From: JAANXG01 sp049583715
GTDB taxonomy: Bacteria > Pseudomonadota > Gammaproteobacteria > Arenicellales > JAANXG01
DNA: 7,959 nucleotides
Direction of reading: 5' to 3'
Assembly (NCBI GenBank): GCA_049583715.1
Contig: JBAUWJ010000303.1
Coordinates: 1 to 7,959 of the forward strand
Shown: positions 1-6,565 of the stretch, in pieces
Layout of the letters: every line of letters begins with the position of its first letter
Position numbering within the stretch: position 1 is the first letter of the stretch
Notes under the pieces: generated by a model
Database searches by the model: none
Told to the model about the DNA's origin: nothing
What the model saw: only the letters and a program-made list of their open reading frames with translations
Translations under genes and position numbers: made by a program

Positions 1-108
1 ATCTCTTTCTGGGACTATCTGGGTGACCGCATCGGACGGCACGGCAACATCGCCCCCTTGCCCGAGATTATCCGCGAGCGTGCCGCGGCGGCAGGCGCCG
101 TGCCCTGA
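1..108 (+). CDS. C-terminal fragment of an upstream gene, possibly a transposase
   Basis: Frame 1 is open from the first base to a TGA at 106-108 and gives 35 residues of a protein whose start lies outside the window. The visible tail contains FWDYLGDRIG and, after a short gap, PLPEIIRERA, followed by an alanine-rich end. This Trp-Asp-Tyr-Leu then Pro-Leu-Pro pattern reminds me of the C-termini of some proteobacterial insertion-sequence transposases, but the fragment is too short to assign a family and the match is from memory. Codon use is GC-rich, unlike the AT-richer DNA that follows, so a composition boundary lies just after the stop. No terminator is evident behind it. Being coding is fairly sure; being a transposase is a guess. 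Confidence 0.5.
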   Translation: MSFWDYLGDRIGRHGNIAPLPEIIRERAAAAGAVP

Positions 109-112
109 GTTA

Positions 113-140
113 TTGAGAAATTACCAACTTAAGGTATAAC
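113..140 (+). promoter_or_regulatory. Candidate sigma70 promoter for the operon
   Basis: TTGAGA at 113-118 and TATAAC at 135-140 are separated by 16 bp. Each box differs from consensus at one position, in a locally AT-rich stretch just after the upstream gene ends. It points toward the operon but lies about 300 bp from the first start codon. The spacer contains the left arm of an 11-bp inverted repeat, so a protein bound there would cover the promoter. This is a pattern match only. Confidence 0.35.
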
Positions 141-339
141 CTATTGAATAATAATGTAAAAAAACAGGCCAGCGCCCGGACGAGAGACCGTACTCCACAG
201 CAACGCCCCCCTTGGTGTTGGCCGAATAAATGAAGAGTGTGTTGGCTATCGATAAGCTCAGAGCCAGCAAGCCCAGGGCATTGGCTGAGAGGTACTTGAA
301 TAAATTCCGCAACATATGAGCGGCGAGGCCTTAAGTTGG
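124..339. repeat. 11-bp perfect inverted repeat, arms 205 bp apart
   Basis: CCAACTTAAGG at 124-134 is the exact reverse complement of CCTTAAGTTGG at 329-339. Both arms contain the palindrome CTTAAG. The match does not extend in either direction. The left arm sits between the -35 and -10 boxes of the candidate promoter and the right arm lies in the untranslated leader. The pair could be operator sites for a looping repressor, ends of a small degenerate mobile element, or chance, since six of the eleven bases are self-palindromic. Confidence 0.45.
158..223 (-). terminator. Hairpin with T7 tract, possible minus-strand terminator
   Basis: GGCCAGCGCC (167-176) can pair with GGTGTTGGCC (214-223). 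Read as + strand RNA this is a ten-pair stem with two G-U wobbles and a 37-nt loop. Read as minus-strand RNA the stem has two mismatches, and the GGCC at its 3' side is followed by UG and seven U (164-158), as in an intrinsic terminator. The long loop weakens the terminator reading. Alternatively it is a structured element in the + strand operon leader, which the wobble pairs favour. Confidence 0.25.
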
Positions 340-453
340 CGCCTATGCCCCAATATGTACTGACACAAGGGCCCTGCGAACTCCTGTGGAGATGCACTTG
401 CCAAAGCCTCTCTGCTATTGTGCAATCCACGGGGACATTTTCGGGATTCTGAG

Positions 454-765
454 ATGCAGGACCGCGAGCGCACAGAATGGCAGCCATTGGACTTAGGAGG
501 CGGGACGACGGCCTATCTGGAAGTCACTTCGCGCGGACGCCAAGAAGTGGGCGTCTTGGACAGGATCCCTTTCGACCAGGTCGTCCAGACCCTGACGCGA
601 ATCGCCCAGGGGCTCGAAACCGCCGTTGATGCCGTGAAGCCCAGCAAGGCTTCGATCGAGATTGGTGTTGAGTTCGGACTGGAAGCCGGACAAGTCGTTG
701 CCTTGATCGCGCGCGGTACCGGAAAGGCGAATCTCAAGGTCGCCCTGGAATGGGACCAACGCTGA
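454..765 (+). CDS. Trypco1 (trypsin-co-occurring domain 1) small protein
   Basis: A 103-residue soluble protein that is essentially one domain. It opens with a short acidic and basic tail, then a beta-strand pattern (LGGGTTAYLEV), a helix with DQVVQTLTRIAQGLETAV, and the segment IEIGVEFGLEAGQVVALIA followed by GKANLKVALEW. That ending (hydrophobic-Glu-hydrophobic-GVEFGLEAG, then KANLKVxLEW) is the hallmark I know from the CU044_2847/Trypco1 family. No enzymatic motif is present. In this family the gene is usually found next to, or fused to, trypsin-like proteases in predicted conflict systems, and here the protease gene starts 25 bp downstream. Its biochemical role is not established; cofactor, inhibitor, chaperone or protease substrate are all possible. 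I chose the ATG at 454; an in-frame TTG at 418 would add 12 residues outside the domain. No strong ribosome-binding site precedes either start. Confidence 0.85.
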   Translation: MQDRERTEWQPLDLGGGTTAYLEVTSRGRQEVGVLDRIPFDQVVQTLTRIAQGLETAVDAVKPSKASIEIGVEFGLEAGQVVALIARGTGKANLKVALEWDQR

Positions 766-782
766 TCCGGCCTAGCCGCGGC

Positions 783-788
783 GAGGAG
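783..788 (+). promoter_or_regulatory. Ribosome-binding site of the protease gene
   Basis: GAGGAG ends two bases before the ATG at 791. The motif is strong though the spacing is short. With the 25-bp gap after the Trypco1 stop it supports 791 as the start and co-transcription of the two genes. Confidence 0.5.
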
Positions 789-790
789 CG

Positions 791-3238
791 ATGGCCGACG
801 ACGCCGAATCTCTGATCGCTCGGCTGCGCAGCGAGTGCGTGCGCGTGATAGGCCGCCAGCCTGGCTGCGGCTTCGCGGTCGCGCCCGGCTGGCTGATTAC
901 ATGTGCCCACGTCGTGGGCCGTGAGGCGCCGCTCGGGTACGATTTCGAGGTTCGGCCTTGGCAAGTAGCGCCGCGCATGGCCGTCCTCCGTCATCTCGCC
1001 GGTGACGCGGATCTTGCCCTCCTCGCTGACCCTGGAGCTGACCGCACCACGGCGGTCTTCGGCAGCGATCCGCAGCGCGATGAGCTACTCGTTGGCATCG
1101 GGTTCCCGGTGCGCGAGCAGCAGCCTGAACTCGACGACTTCACCGCCCATTTCGAGGGCATCACCAAAACGCTCGACACGGCGACCGGTCGCCAGCTGCG
1201 CCTGATGAAGTTGAAGCAGGGGCAGATCGAATACGGCTTCAGCGGCGGCCCTTTGATCCACACAGGCTCCGGCCGCGTGGTTGGGGTGACGCGACTGAGC
1301 CAGGACACCCGGCTCGACCTCGGCGGCTGGGCCGTGCCCGCCGATACCGTGCGAGTCTTCTGCCAAAACGCTGGCGTCGAGCTCGCACCGCCCGAGGCGC
1401 TCCAGCCGGTCGGCGGCGAAGTGCCGGCGAGGCCGCCCGTAGAGCGGATGCGGGATCTGCTACTCGCGTTGCCCAGCTGGAACAGCCAGAAGCCTCGGCG
1501 CAGCTTCGTCGAGAGAGCCCTGGGTAGAAGGCACCGCGTTCTCGACCATGTCGAGTTGGAAGGCGATGCCGCCCAGGTCGCCTGGGACGTCGCCAAGGCG
1601 TGCGAGGATTACCCGGAGCCGACGCAGAGCGGGTTGTTGCCCGCGTGCGCATTGCTGGCCGCCATTCCGCGTGAATTCGGGCAAAGCCAAGCCCGTGACG
1701 TCGAGATTCGCGAGCTCGGCGCATTGCTGGCCTGTTCCAAGCCGACCCCCCCCTGGTCCCCCACCGTTGAGCCGCCTCCCTTTCCCGGTCCATACAAAGA
1801 CCCGCAGTTGATACCAATCGAGAATCCCGCACCTTCTTCACTTTCCAAGTCGGGACCAGAGTTGCCATCCGAAGTGTTCTCCGGCGATCCACGGAGGGAC
1901 CGTCTCTTTCGCCCGCTGCTCGATTTCTCTGTCGCTCGCGACATCGTCTTTGCGTTCGGCGGGACGAACTCTGGTCTTCTCCCATTTCGCAGACAGTTCG
2001 AGGATTTCCTCGACCATAACGGTTACGCTTGCTACCCCAAGGTCGACTTCAACTTAAGCGTCTTCAAGGCCATCTCGACCGCGCGGGAACGGGAAATTTC
2101 GGTCCTACCGGACTACGCAAAGTACTCTGCCCGTATGTACTTAAACCTCAAGTGCCTATTCGCCGCACTCGCGTATTCCGCGTGTTCCGTACTCCACAGA
2201 GATTACCCTGGGAAACTGGATCATCTCATCAAATCCGAGTTTCTCATTTCTCCCGAGGTATTCAAGTTTCACTACTTCAGTAGAACAGAGATGATTGGAA
2301 CGGATCTGGTACCGATCGTCAGGCTTTTCTTCACCACACTTCAGGAGTATGCGGAGGCAGTATCTGCCCCGAATGTTCTTGTCTTCATGCCTTTGGCGGA
2401 GCTGTCCTCCTGGCTGTGGATATCGAAGACCGACACGGTTGAGGAAGTGTGGCCATCCCTTCAGGCGTTCACTGCTACACTCGCGCCCCGCTCCAGTCGC
2501 GCTCGAGGCATGGGCACCACCGATACGGGCAATGTAGGAACCAGGTCCGCATTTGACAGGGTGTCGCTGATTGTACTTTGCGACCAAGGTCCGCTCGGGC
2601 ATGAGGCATCCACAAGGCTTCTGCTCTCGCGGACAATCTGGCCTATCCCGCCACTCTGTGTGCAAGAGGTGGCGCAGCTTCTGTTGACTGCTTTTCCGAA
2701 GATCGCGAAATCCGATACTGCTGTGGAGGATATTGTCGCCGCAACAGGCGGAGCTCCCTGGTTCGTCTCTTTGCTGCTCTCTTTCGTCGCGCAGATCCAG
2801 TCGACAGTTCGGCGACGCGAAGGTGGTCGGAATATGGTCGCCCTGGCGGTCCAGAGCGCGGAAGCTCTACTCCTGTCCCCGCAGACATCTCCAAACTCCG
2901 AGTGCGGCCGCTTGGTCGTTGACTACTTGGCCGCAGCGCGCCGCCGACTTATGGGCCCGGACACGAGGGTTGACGAGGTTGTGCGCAAGGCATGGTGCGG
3001 ATCGAAGAAAGATGTGAGCACTGGCGTCGAGGCCAGCTCACCGCGAGTCTCACCGCGAGTCGAGTCGTGGCTAGCGACCGGACTGATGTGGATCGATGGA
3101 GACCCGTTGGATACGGACGCGCCGGACTATGCGTTTCGCGGCTTTCCCTGGATCAGGCTCAGGCGGGCGGGCCGACTGCAGGAGGCGTTCTACGAGACGC
3201 TTACCTGCTGGGATCATGTCACTAGTGCAGCAGAGTGA
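791..3238 (+). CDS. Trypsin-like serine protease with EAD-like domain and degenerate STAND/AAA-like NTPase region
   Basis: An 815-residue cytoplasmic protein without signal peptide or membrane segment. Residues 1-195 form a trypsin-like protease: GCGFAVAPGWLITCAHVV gives His40, GDADLALL gives Asp74 and GFSGGPL gives Ser151, so the catalytic triad looks complete. Residues about 217-315 are a helical domain (ERMRDLLLALPSW, AAQVAWDVAKACEDY, LLPACALLAAI) like the effector-associated domains that join effectors to NTPases by homotypic contacts; I do not assign the EAD subtype. A proline-rich linker (316-360) contains a C8 tract. The remaining 450 residues resemble a STAND/AAA ATPase: a strand-loop DIVFAFGGTNSGLLPF (384-399) stands where a P-loop belongs but has no GKT/S, NVLVFMPLAEL (528-538) replaces the Walker B acids, and near 590-665 come a sensor-strand-like SLIVLC and a helical lid ending in ATGGAPWFVSLLL. 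The NTPase is therefore probably inactive. The 3' half is visibly lower in GC. The gene overlaps the next by 23 bp. Confidence 0.85.
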   Translation: MADDAESLIARLRSECVRVIGRQPGCGFAVAPGWLITCAHVVGREAPLGYDFEVRPWQVAPRMAVLRHLAGDADLALLADPGADRTTAVFGSDPQRDELLVGIGFPVREQQPELDDFTAHFEGITKTLDTATGRQLRLMKLKQGQIEYGFSGGPLIHTGSGRVVGVTRLSQDTRLDLGGWAVPADTVRVFCQNAGVELAPPEALQPVGGEVPARPPVERMRDLLLALPSWNSQKPRRSFVERALGRRHRVLDHVELEGDAAQVAWDVAKACEDYPEPTQSGLLPACALLAAIPREFGQSQARDVEIRELGALLACSKPTPPWSPTVEPPPFPGPYKDPQLIPIENPAPSSLSKSGPELPSEVFSGDPRRDRLFRPLLDFSVARDIVFAFGGTNSGLLPFRRQFEDFLDHNGYACYPKVDFNLSVFKAISTAREREISVLPDYAKYSARMYLNLKCLFAALAYSACSVLHRDYPGKLDHLIKSEFLISPEVFKFHYFSRTEMIGTDLVPIVRLFFTTLQEYAEAVSAPNVLVFMPLAELSSWLWISKTDTVEEVWPSLQAFTATLAPRSSRARGMGTTDTGNVGTRSAFDRVSLIVLCDQGPLGHEASTRLLLSRTIWPIPPLCVQEVAQLLLTAFPKIAKSDTAVEDIVAATGGAPWFVSLLLSFVAQIQSTVRRREGGRNMVALAVQSAEALLLSPQTSPNSECGRLVVDYLAAARRRLMGPDTRVDEVVRKAWCGSKKDVSTGVEASSPRVSPRVESWLATGLMWIDGDPLDTDAPDYAFRGFPWIRLRRAGRLQEAFYETLTCWDHVTSAAE
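1746..1753 (+). repeat. C8 homopolymer tract in the domain linker
   Basis: Eight consecutive C encode part of the proline-rich linker (KPTPPW) between the protease/EAD half and the pseudo-NTPase half. Shifting to the next frame meets a stop at about 1809-1811. A slipped tract would leave a free trypsin-EAD protein of about 330 residues. Whether it slips in the host is unknown. Confidence 0.6.
3037..3060 (+). repeat. 12-bp perfect tandem duplication inside the protease gene
   Basis: CTCACCGCGAGT occurs twice in a row (3037-3048, 3049-3060) and is followed by CGAGTCGAGTCG, which repeats part of it. In protein it gives a doubled SPRV within a serine-rich, probably unstructured segment. The unit is in frame, so it looks like a recent slippage duplication in a tolerant linker. 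Confidence 0.6.
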
Positions 3239-6200
3239 AAGTCCCGAGACCGTTGACCTGTCACGCCCAGAGCGGCTTGCCCTCGTCGGCCCAGCTTCGA
3301 AACGGTATCAAGATTTCCACTCTGTACCACTAGCAGGGAGACCGACGGTGACAACTAACAGGACTCGCCCGGTTCGAGGCCCAATGGAGGGGTTGCTTGC
3401 CCTTCTCGGCGCTCCGGAGTTGGAGGTTGGAGTCCCCAAGCTCCGGTGCTTGAATGAACAAGTAGAGAAGAGGTTGGGCGTCCACCTTTCGGAGAATGCG
3501 GCGGAGGTTTTCCTTCTTCGTTCTGGCGGTCTTTGGGCCACGTCTGACGAACTGGTCGTCCTTCTCGGCCCGTCGTCACAACCCACCTCGGACTGGTTCG
3601 TCAAGGGACTCCTAACAGCTGCGGTAGAGGAGGCGCAAGGATGCGCCGTCGTATCGATCATCCGGGATGCGGCCGCGCCGCCCCTATCGCAGGTCGACGA
3701 CCTGCCGTATGAGTGCCATGTGCGCTCGCCTCAGGACTTTATGCGCCGGGTCTCGCCGCTTCCGGCTGAGTTCTCTATAAAGTTGCAAGAGGTGTCTGGG
3801 ATTCAGCGACCCGACGGGTTCCGTCAACTCTTCCAGCAAAGACAAGCAATCGTGGCGCGGAGCCCAAGATCGCGTGTCTCACCGGTGGTCGTCGATCTCG
3901 ATAAGTTTTTGCAAACATGGTTGGGGGAGCATCTTCGCCCGAACCCTATCTTGCTGATCGGTGAACGTGGCGCAGGCAAGACGTGGCAGCTGCTTCATTT
4001 CGCACAACATGCGCATGCGCTGCACTTGAAGGACCCGTGGCGATACGGCCCTGCTTTCTTCGTGAGACTTCGTGAGCTGGCAAGTCTGGCTGTCCAGGCG
4101 AGCGCCGCGCGAACGCCGCTTGTCGAGTACGTCCTGCGCAAGTACTTCGAAAGGGAGAAGCTGCCGATCCACGGCAGCTTCTTGAGTGCCCTGTTTTCAA
4201 TTGGGCATGCGGTGGTCTGCCTAGACGGACTTGACGAGATAGAGATACTCCCGACTAACGAACAGGTACACGCGGATTTCCTGATGCTCCTCTCGCTGGT
4301 GTCGCGGCGGACCAAGTTCGTGGTCACATCACGAACCGGCCACTTTGGGTCCTTACGGTCGCTTGTTGCGCTCGGCGATGACAATCGCCATTCAGTGGGC
4401 GCGTTGCTTGAGGTTCTCGAGATCCTTCCGTTCGACCGCTCTATTCAGACGCGCTATGTCTCTAAGGCCGTGAGAGGAGCACCCACACAACAGAAGCTCT
4501 CGGAGCTTCTCGGCCTCATAGAGACTGGTGGCGATGACTCTTCTCTGCGAGAGGCGCTTTCGATGTGTGCTGCCCACCCGGCACTGCTTGCGCACATCAC
4601 CGAACGGGTTGAGGAAGGTGTCAGCGACGCTTTGACGATCCTCGCCGACGCTATCGTGTCGGTGTTGATAGAGCACAACGTGCACTATGGTCGTACATCT
4701 GAAGAGTATCACCCAGTCGGTGGTGGCTGGGTGGATCTGTCGGTAGAGAAACGCGTTCAACTCCTCGGAGAGATCGCTTGGTACATGGCTGAGCGCCGTC
4801 TCGGACACGTGCGTCTCGCGAGGTTGCCGGAGCGTCTGTATTACCGCCACGGTCTCGTCCACGAGGCCATTCGGCGGGACCTACGCTCCCAGATGGCAAT
4901 GGTACCGGTGCATGAGCGCGAGGAAGCCAGTGGTACGCAGGCGTCTCAGATGACTCTACGCGCCGAGCAGACGGGACCGGGGGACACGGCAGCAGAGCCT
5001 GCCGAGGACGCCGTGCAGTTCGGTATCCGCGGCAGCGCGGCCACGGCAGATGGTATCAACGACCTATCCGCCGCAGGGGCGTACTTCCTTGCCTTGCACG
5101 TGGTGGAGCGAATCATGGGAGAGATTCCCTTTGGGCCCCTTCCGCCCGCCTCCCGATTGGCAGCGGTGGGGCGCGTACCAATAGATAGAATCGCGGCAGG
5201 CATCGTGCGAAACATGCTTTGCAGCCGGACTGGGCCTCAGAGTCTGCGCGAGCTCGGCCGAGACGCATGGAAGCAGGTTCGCAAGGTTGCGGCGGGTGGT
5301 GGATTCCGCATCTACGAACCTGCGTATCGCTATCTCGCGGAAAACCTCTGTCGAATCGGTTGCATCACTGAGCGAGAGGCAAACCTCTTGACTCCGTGGA
5401 CGAGCGCTACGACGTCAGTTGTGCGTCCTCCAAAGTGCGCGGCCGACTACCACCTAGTTGTTATTTGCCCACGCAGCAAGGGGCCCTCTAGCGAGGAAGA
5501 GAAAAAAGCGTTTCTTCTTGGGGTTCACGAGGTTACGAACGCACTGTACCTTAACTTCATCCAGAGCTCACGGGGCAGTACTCTCGCTGATCCTACGGTA
5601 GATGGGCAACAGTGGGCTGTCACTCGGATGACGTCCGCGGGCAGCCGTGAGACTGGGAACGCCAGTGGTCCCCCCATTTCTCCGAATCACGTCCTTTCGA
5701 ATGAGTACCACCTATTCTATTGGCTTCCACAGGAGAGCAGCCGGAACGGCGCTTATTTCACGCCAGCGCCCGGTCAATACTCCCATCCTGTGACTTGGAT
5801 CAGTTGGTTCGGTGCAGCAGCCTTCTGTGATTGGCTGAGTCTCGGGGATTCGGAAGACCGACACTACGTTATCGACCTTTTCGGGGCACTCGGCCGAGAT
5901 CCACGGACGGCGAAAGGGGCAGGTCGGTGGGGTGGCTACGGCTACCGCCTCCCGACACTTTCGGAATGGACTTGGAGTGCCCGTGCCGGCTACGAGGATG
6001 TCTGCCGGCCATGGGAAGCTTACCCGTACTACTTGCCACGCGATCAACGCCCCTTACTGCAGCAAAGCGGGTCTGGACATGGGGGCGATGAAGGCTCCGC
6101 GAAGTGGGCTGAGGCGTTTCGAGTCGAGCAGGAAGCTCTGCGTGACGTATTGCTGAAGAGCGGAAAAGAATCTCGGCCGGTCATGTATGACGAGTTCAAC

Positions 6201-6506
6201 GACCTCGGCCTTTCGGGGATGATCGGCAACGTTCGCGAGTGGTGCCACGACCACCCGGATATGAAACGCTCCGCTGGTGGCGGCGTTCAAGATTATCGCC
6301 TGATCCTCGGAGCCACGGCGTATTTGGGCGAGAGGACATTCGATTTTGAGTACAGCACAAGCCTCTACCCACGGAATACGAACCCAGACGTGGGGTTCCG
6401 CGCCGCGCGTTCCCTGCGCCCCGAAGAGATTGAGACGCTTAGAACAAGACAGCGCGAGGTTGAAGGCCTACCAGAAGAACCAGTTGACGGCGCGGAGCCC
6501 GGGTAA
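3216..6506 (+). CDS. NACHT NTPase with C-terminal FGE-sulfatase-like domain; possible degenerate TIR-like N-terminus
   Basis: A 1096-residue soluble protein. Residues about 60-165 include TSDELVVLLGPSS, then TSDWFVKGLLTAA and GCAVVSIIRD, reminiscent of the second half of a TIR domain; the position of the catalytic Glu (W-x3-E) is Gly131. The NACHT NTPase is intact: Walker A GERGAGKT (249-256), Walker B VVCLDGLDEI (333-342) with the family's DGxDE form, and a sensor strand KFVVTSR (367-373). Helical regions and a Glu/Thr/Ala-rich linker follow to about 740. Residues about 745-1065 are an FGE/SUMF1-like, C-type-lectin-related fold: GVHEVTNALY, HPVTWISWF (857-865), YRLPTLSEW (910-918), GNVREW (1004-1009) and a terminal VGFRAAR. 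The end segment lacks the paired cysteines of true FGEs, so a ligand-binding sensor role is more likely than catalysis. Start: the ATG at 3216 gives a 23-bp overlap typical of coupled genes; an in-frame ATG at 3096 would overlap by 143 bp and adds basic, domain-free sequence. Confidence 0.88.
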   Translation: MSLVQQSESPETVDLSRPERLALVGPASKRYQDFHSVPLAGRPTVTTNRTRPVRGPMEGLLALLGAPELEVGVPKLRCLNEQVEKRLGVHLSENAAEVFLLRSGGLWATSDELVVLLGPSSQPTSDWFVKGLLTAAVEEAQGCAVVSIIRDAAAPPLSQVDDLPYECHVRSPQDFMRRVSPLPAEFSIKLQEVSGIQRPDGFRQLFQQRQAIVARSPRSRVSPVVVDLDKFLQTWLGEHLRPNPILLIGERGAGKTWQLLHFAQHAHALHLKDPWRYGPAFFVRLRELASLAVQASAARTPLVEYVLRKYFEREKLPIHGSFLSALFSIGHAVVCLDGLDEIEILPTNEQVHADFLMLLSLVSRRTKFVVTSRTGHFGSLRSLVALGDDNRHSVGALLEVLEILPFDRSIQTRYVSKAVRGAPTQQKLSELLGLIETGGDDSSLREALSMCAAHPALLAHITERVEEGVSDALTILADAIVSVLIEHNVHYGRTSEEYHPVGGGWVDLSVEKRVQLLGEIAWYMAERRLGHVRLARLPERLYYRHGLVHEAIRRDLRSQMAMVPVHEREEASGTQASQMTLRAEQTGPGDTAAEPAEDAVQFGIRGSAATADGINDLSAAGAYFLALHVVERIMGEIPFGPLPPASRLAAVGRVPIDRIAAGIVRNMLCSRTGPQSLRELGRDAWKQVRKVAAGGGFRIYEPAYRYLAENLCRIGCITEREANLLTPWTSATTSVVRPPKCAADYHLVVICPRSKGPSSEEEKKAFLLGVHEVTNALYLNFIQSSRGSTLADPTVDGQQWAVTRMTSAGSRETGNASGPPISPNHVLSNEYHLFYWLPQESSRNGAYFTPAPGQYSHPVTWISWFGAAAFCDWLSLGDSEDRHYVIDLFGALGRDPRTAKGAGRWGGYGYRLPTLSEWTWSARAGYEDVCRPWEAYPYYLPRDQRPLLQQSGSGHGGDEGSAKWAEAFRVEQEALRDVLLKSGKESRPVMYDEFNDLGLSGMIGNVREWCHDHPDMKRSAGGGVQDYRLILGATAYLGERTFDFEYSTSLYPRNTNPDVGFRAARSLRPEEIETLRTRQREVEGLPEEPVDGAEPG
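6494..6497 (+). promoter_or_regulatory. Ribosome-binding site for a coupled fourth reading frame
   Basis: GGAG lies inside the last codons of the NACHT gene, eight bases before an ATG (6506-6508) that shares its A with the TAA stop. The spacing is near ideal, which argues that the ATG is, or was, a real coupled start. Confidence 0.45.
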
Positions 6507-6565
6507 TGAGCGTCGATGCGCTTTCTATCGAGGTCACAGTCACATTAGTGATAGGAGGAGCCTAG
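6506..6565 (+). pseudogene. Truncated fourth operon gene (19 codons)
   Basis: TAATG links the end of the NACHT gene to a frame reading MSVDALSIEVTVTLVIGGA and then TAG (6563-6565). The start looks genuine (GGAG eight bases upstream, one-base overlap), but the product stops just where a helix or hydrophobic segment seems to begin. It could be the 5' remnant of a fourth gene cut off by a deletion or an old insertion, or a real tiny peptide. No continuation of the protein was recognised in the other frames downstream. Family unknown; a Trypco2-type or small membrane partner would be an unsupported guess. Confidence 0.4.

Larger units (their letters stand above)
109..453. other. Gene-less, AT-richer leader region upstream of the operon
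   Basis: About 345 bases without a convincing gene. It contains a candidate promoter, an 11-bp inverted repeat and a hairpin, listed separately. A 64-codon reading frame on the minus strand (315 down to 121) encodes a peptide with a hydrophobic stretch (LGLLALSLSIANTLFIYSA) that could be a membrane segment, but it has no visible Shine-Dalgarno sequence, its frame runs through the minus-strand T7 tract at 164-158, and I recognise no family. It may be a decayed membrane-protein gene. If the promoter at 113-140 is used, the operon has an untranslated leader of roughly 300 nucleotides. Confidence 0.5.

Noticed and set aside
121..315. Minus-strand 64-codon frame with a hydrophobic segment
   Set aside because: It could be a small membrane protein or its remnant, but it lacks a Shine-Dalgarno sequence, runs through a T7 tract behind a stem, and matches no family I recognise. 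It is mentioned only under the gene-less region.
110..487. Minus-strand frame of 125 codons upstream of the operon
   Set aside because: No domain or ribosome-binding site is visible, and its start overlaps the 5' end of the Trypco1 gene.
991..1985. Long minus-strand open frames (201 and 248 codons) inside the protease gene
   Set aside because: They are antisense to a gene with clear trypsin motifs, are Arg/Ser/Ala-rich without recognisable domains, and are expected by chance in GC-rich DNA.
3096..3215. N-terminal extension of the NACHT protein from the ATG at 3096
   Set aside because: The added 40 residues are basic and low in complexity, mirror the high-GC coding of the overlapping protease gene in another frame, and would require a 143-bp overlap.
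5448..6410. Active formylglycine-generating enzyme or sulfatase maturase
   Set aside because: The cysteine pair is absent and no sulfatase gene is nearby; the fusion to NACHT fits a sensor domain better.
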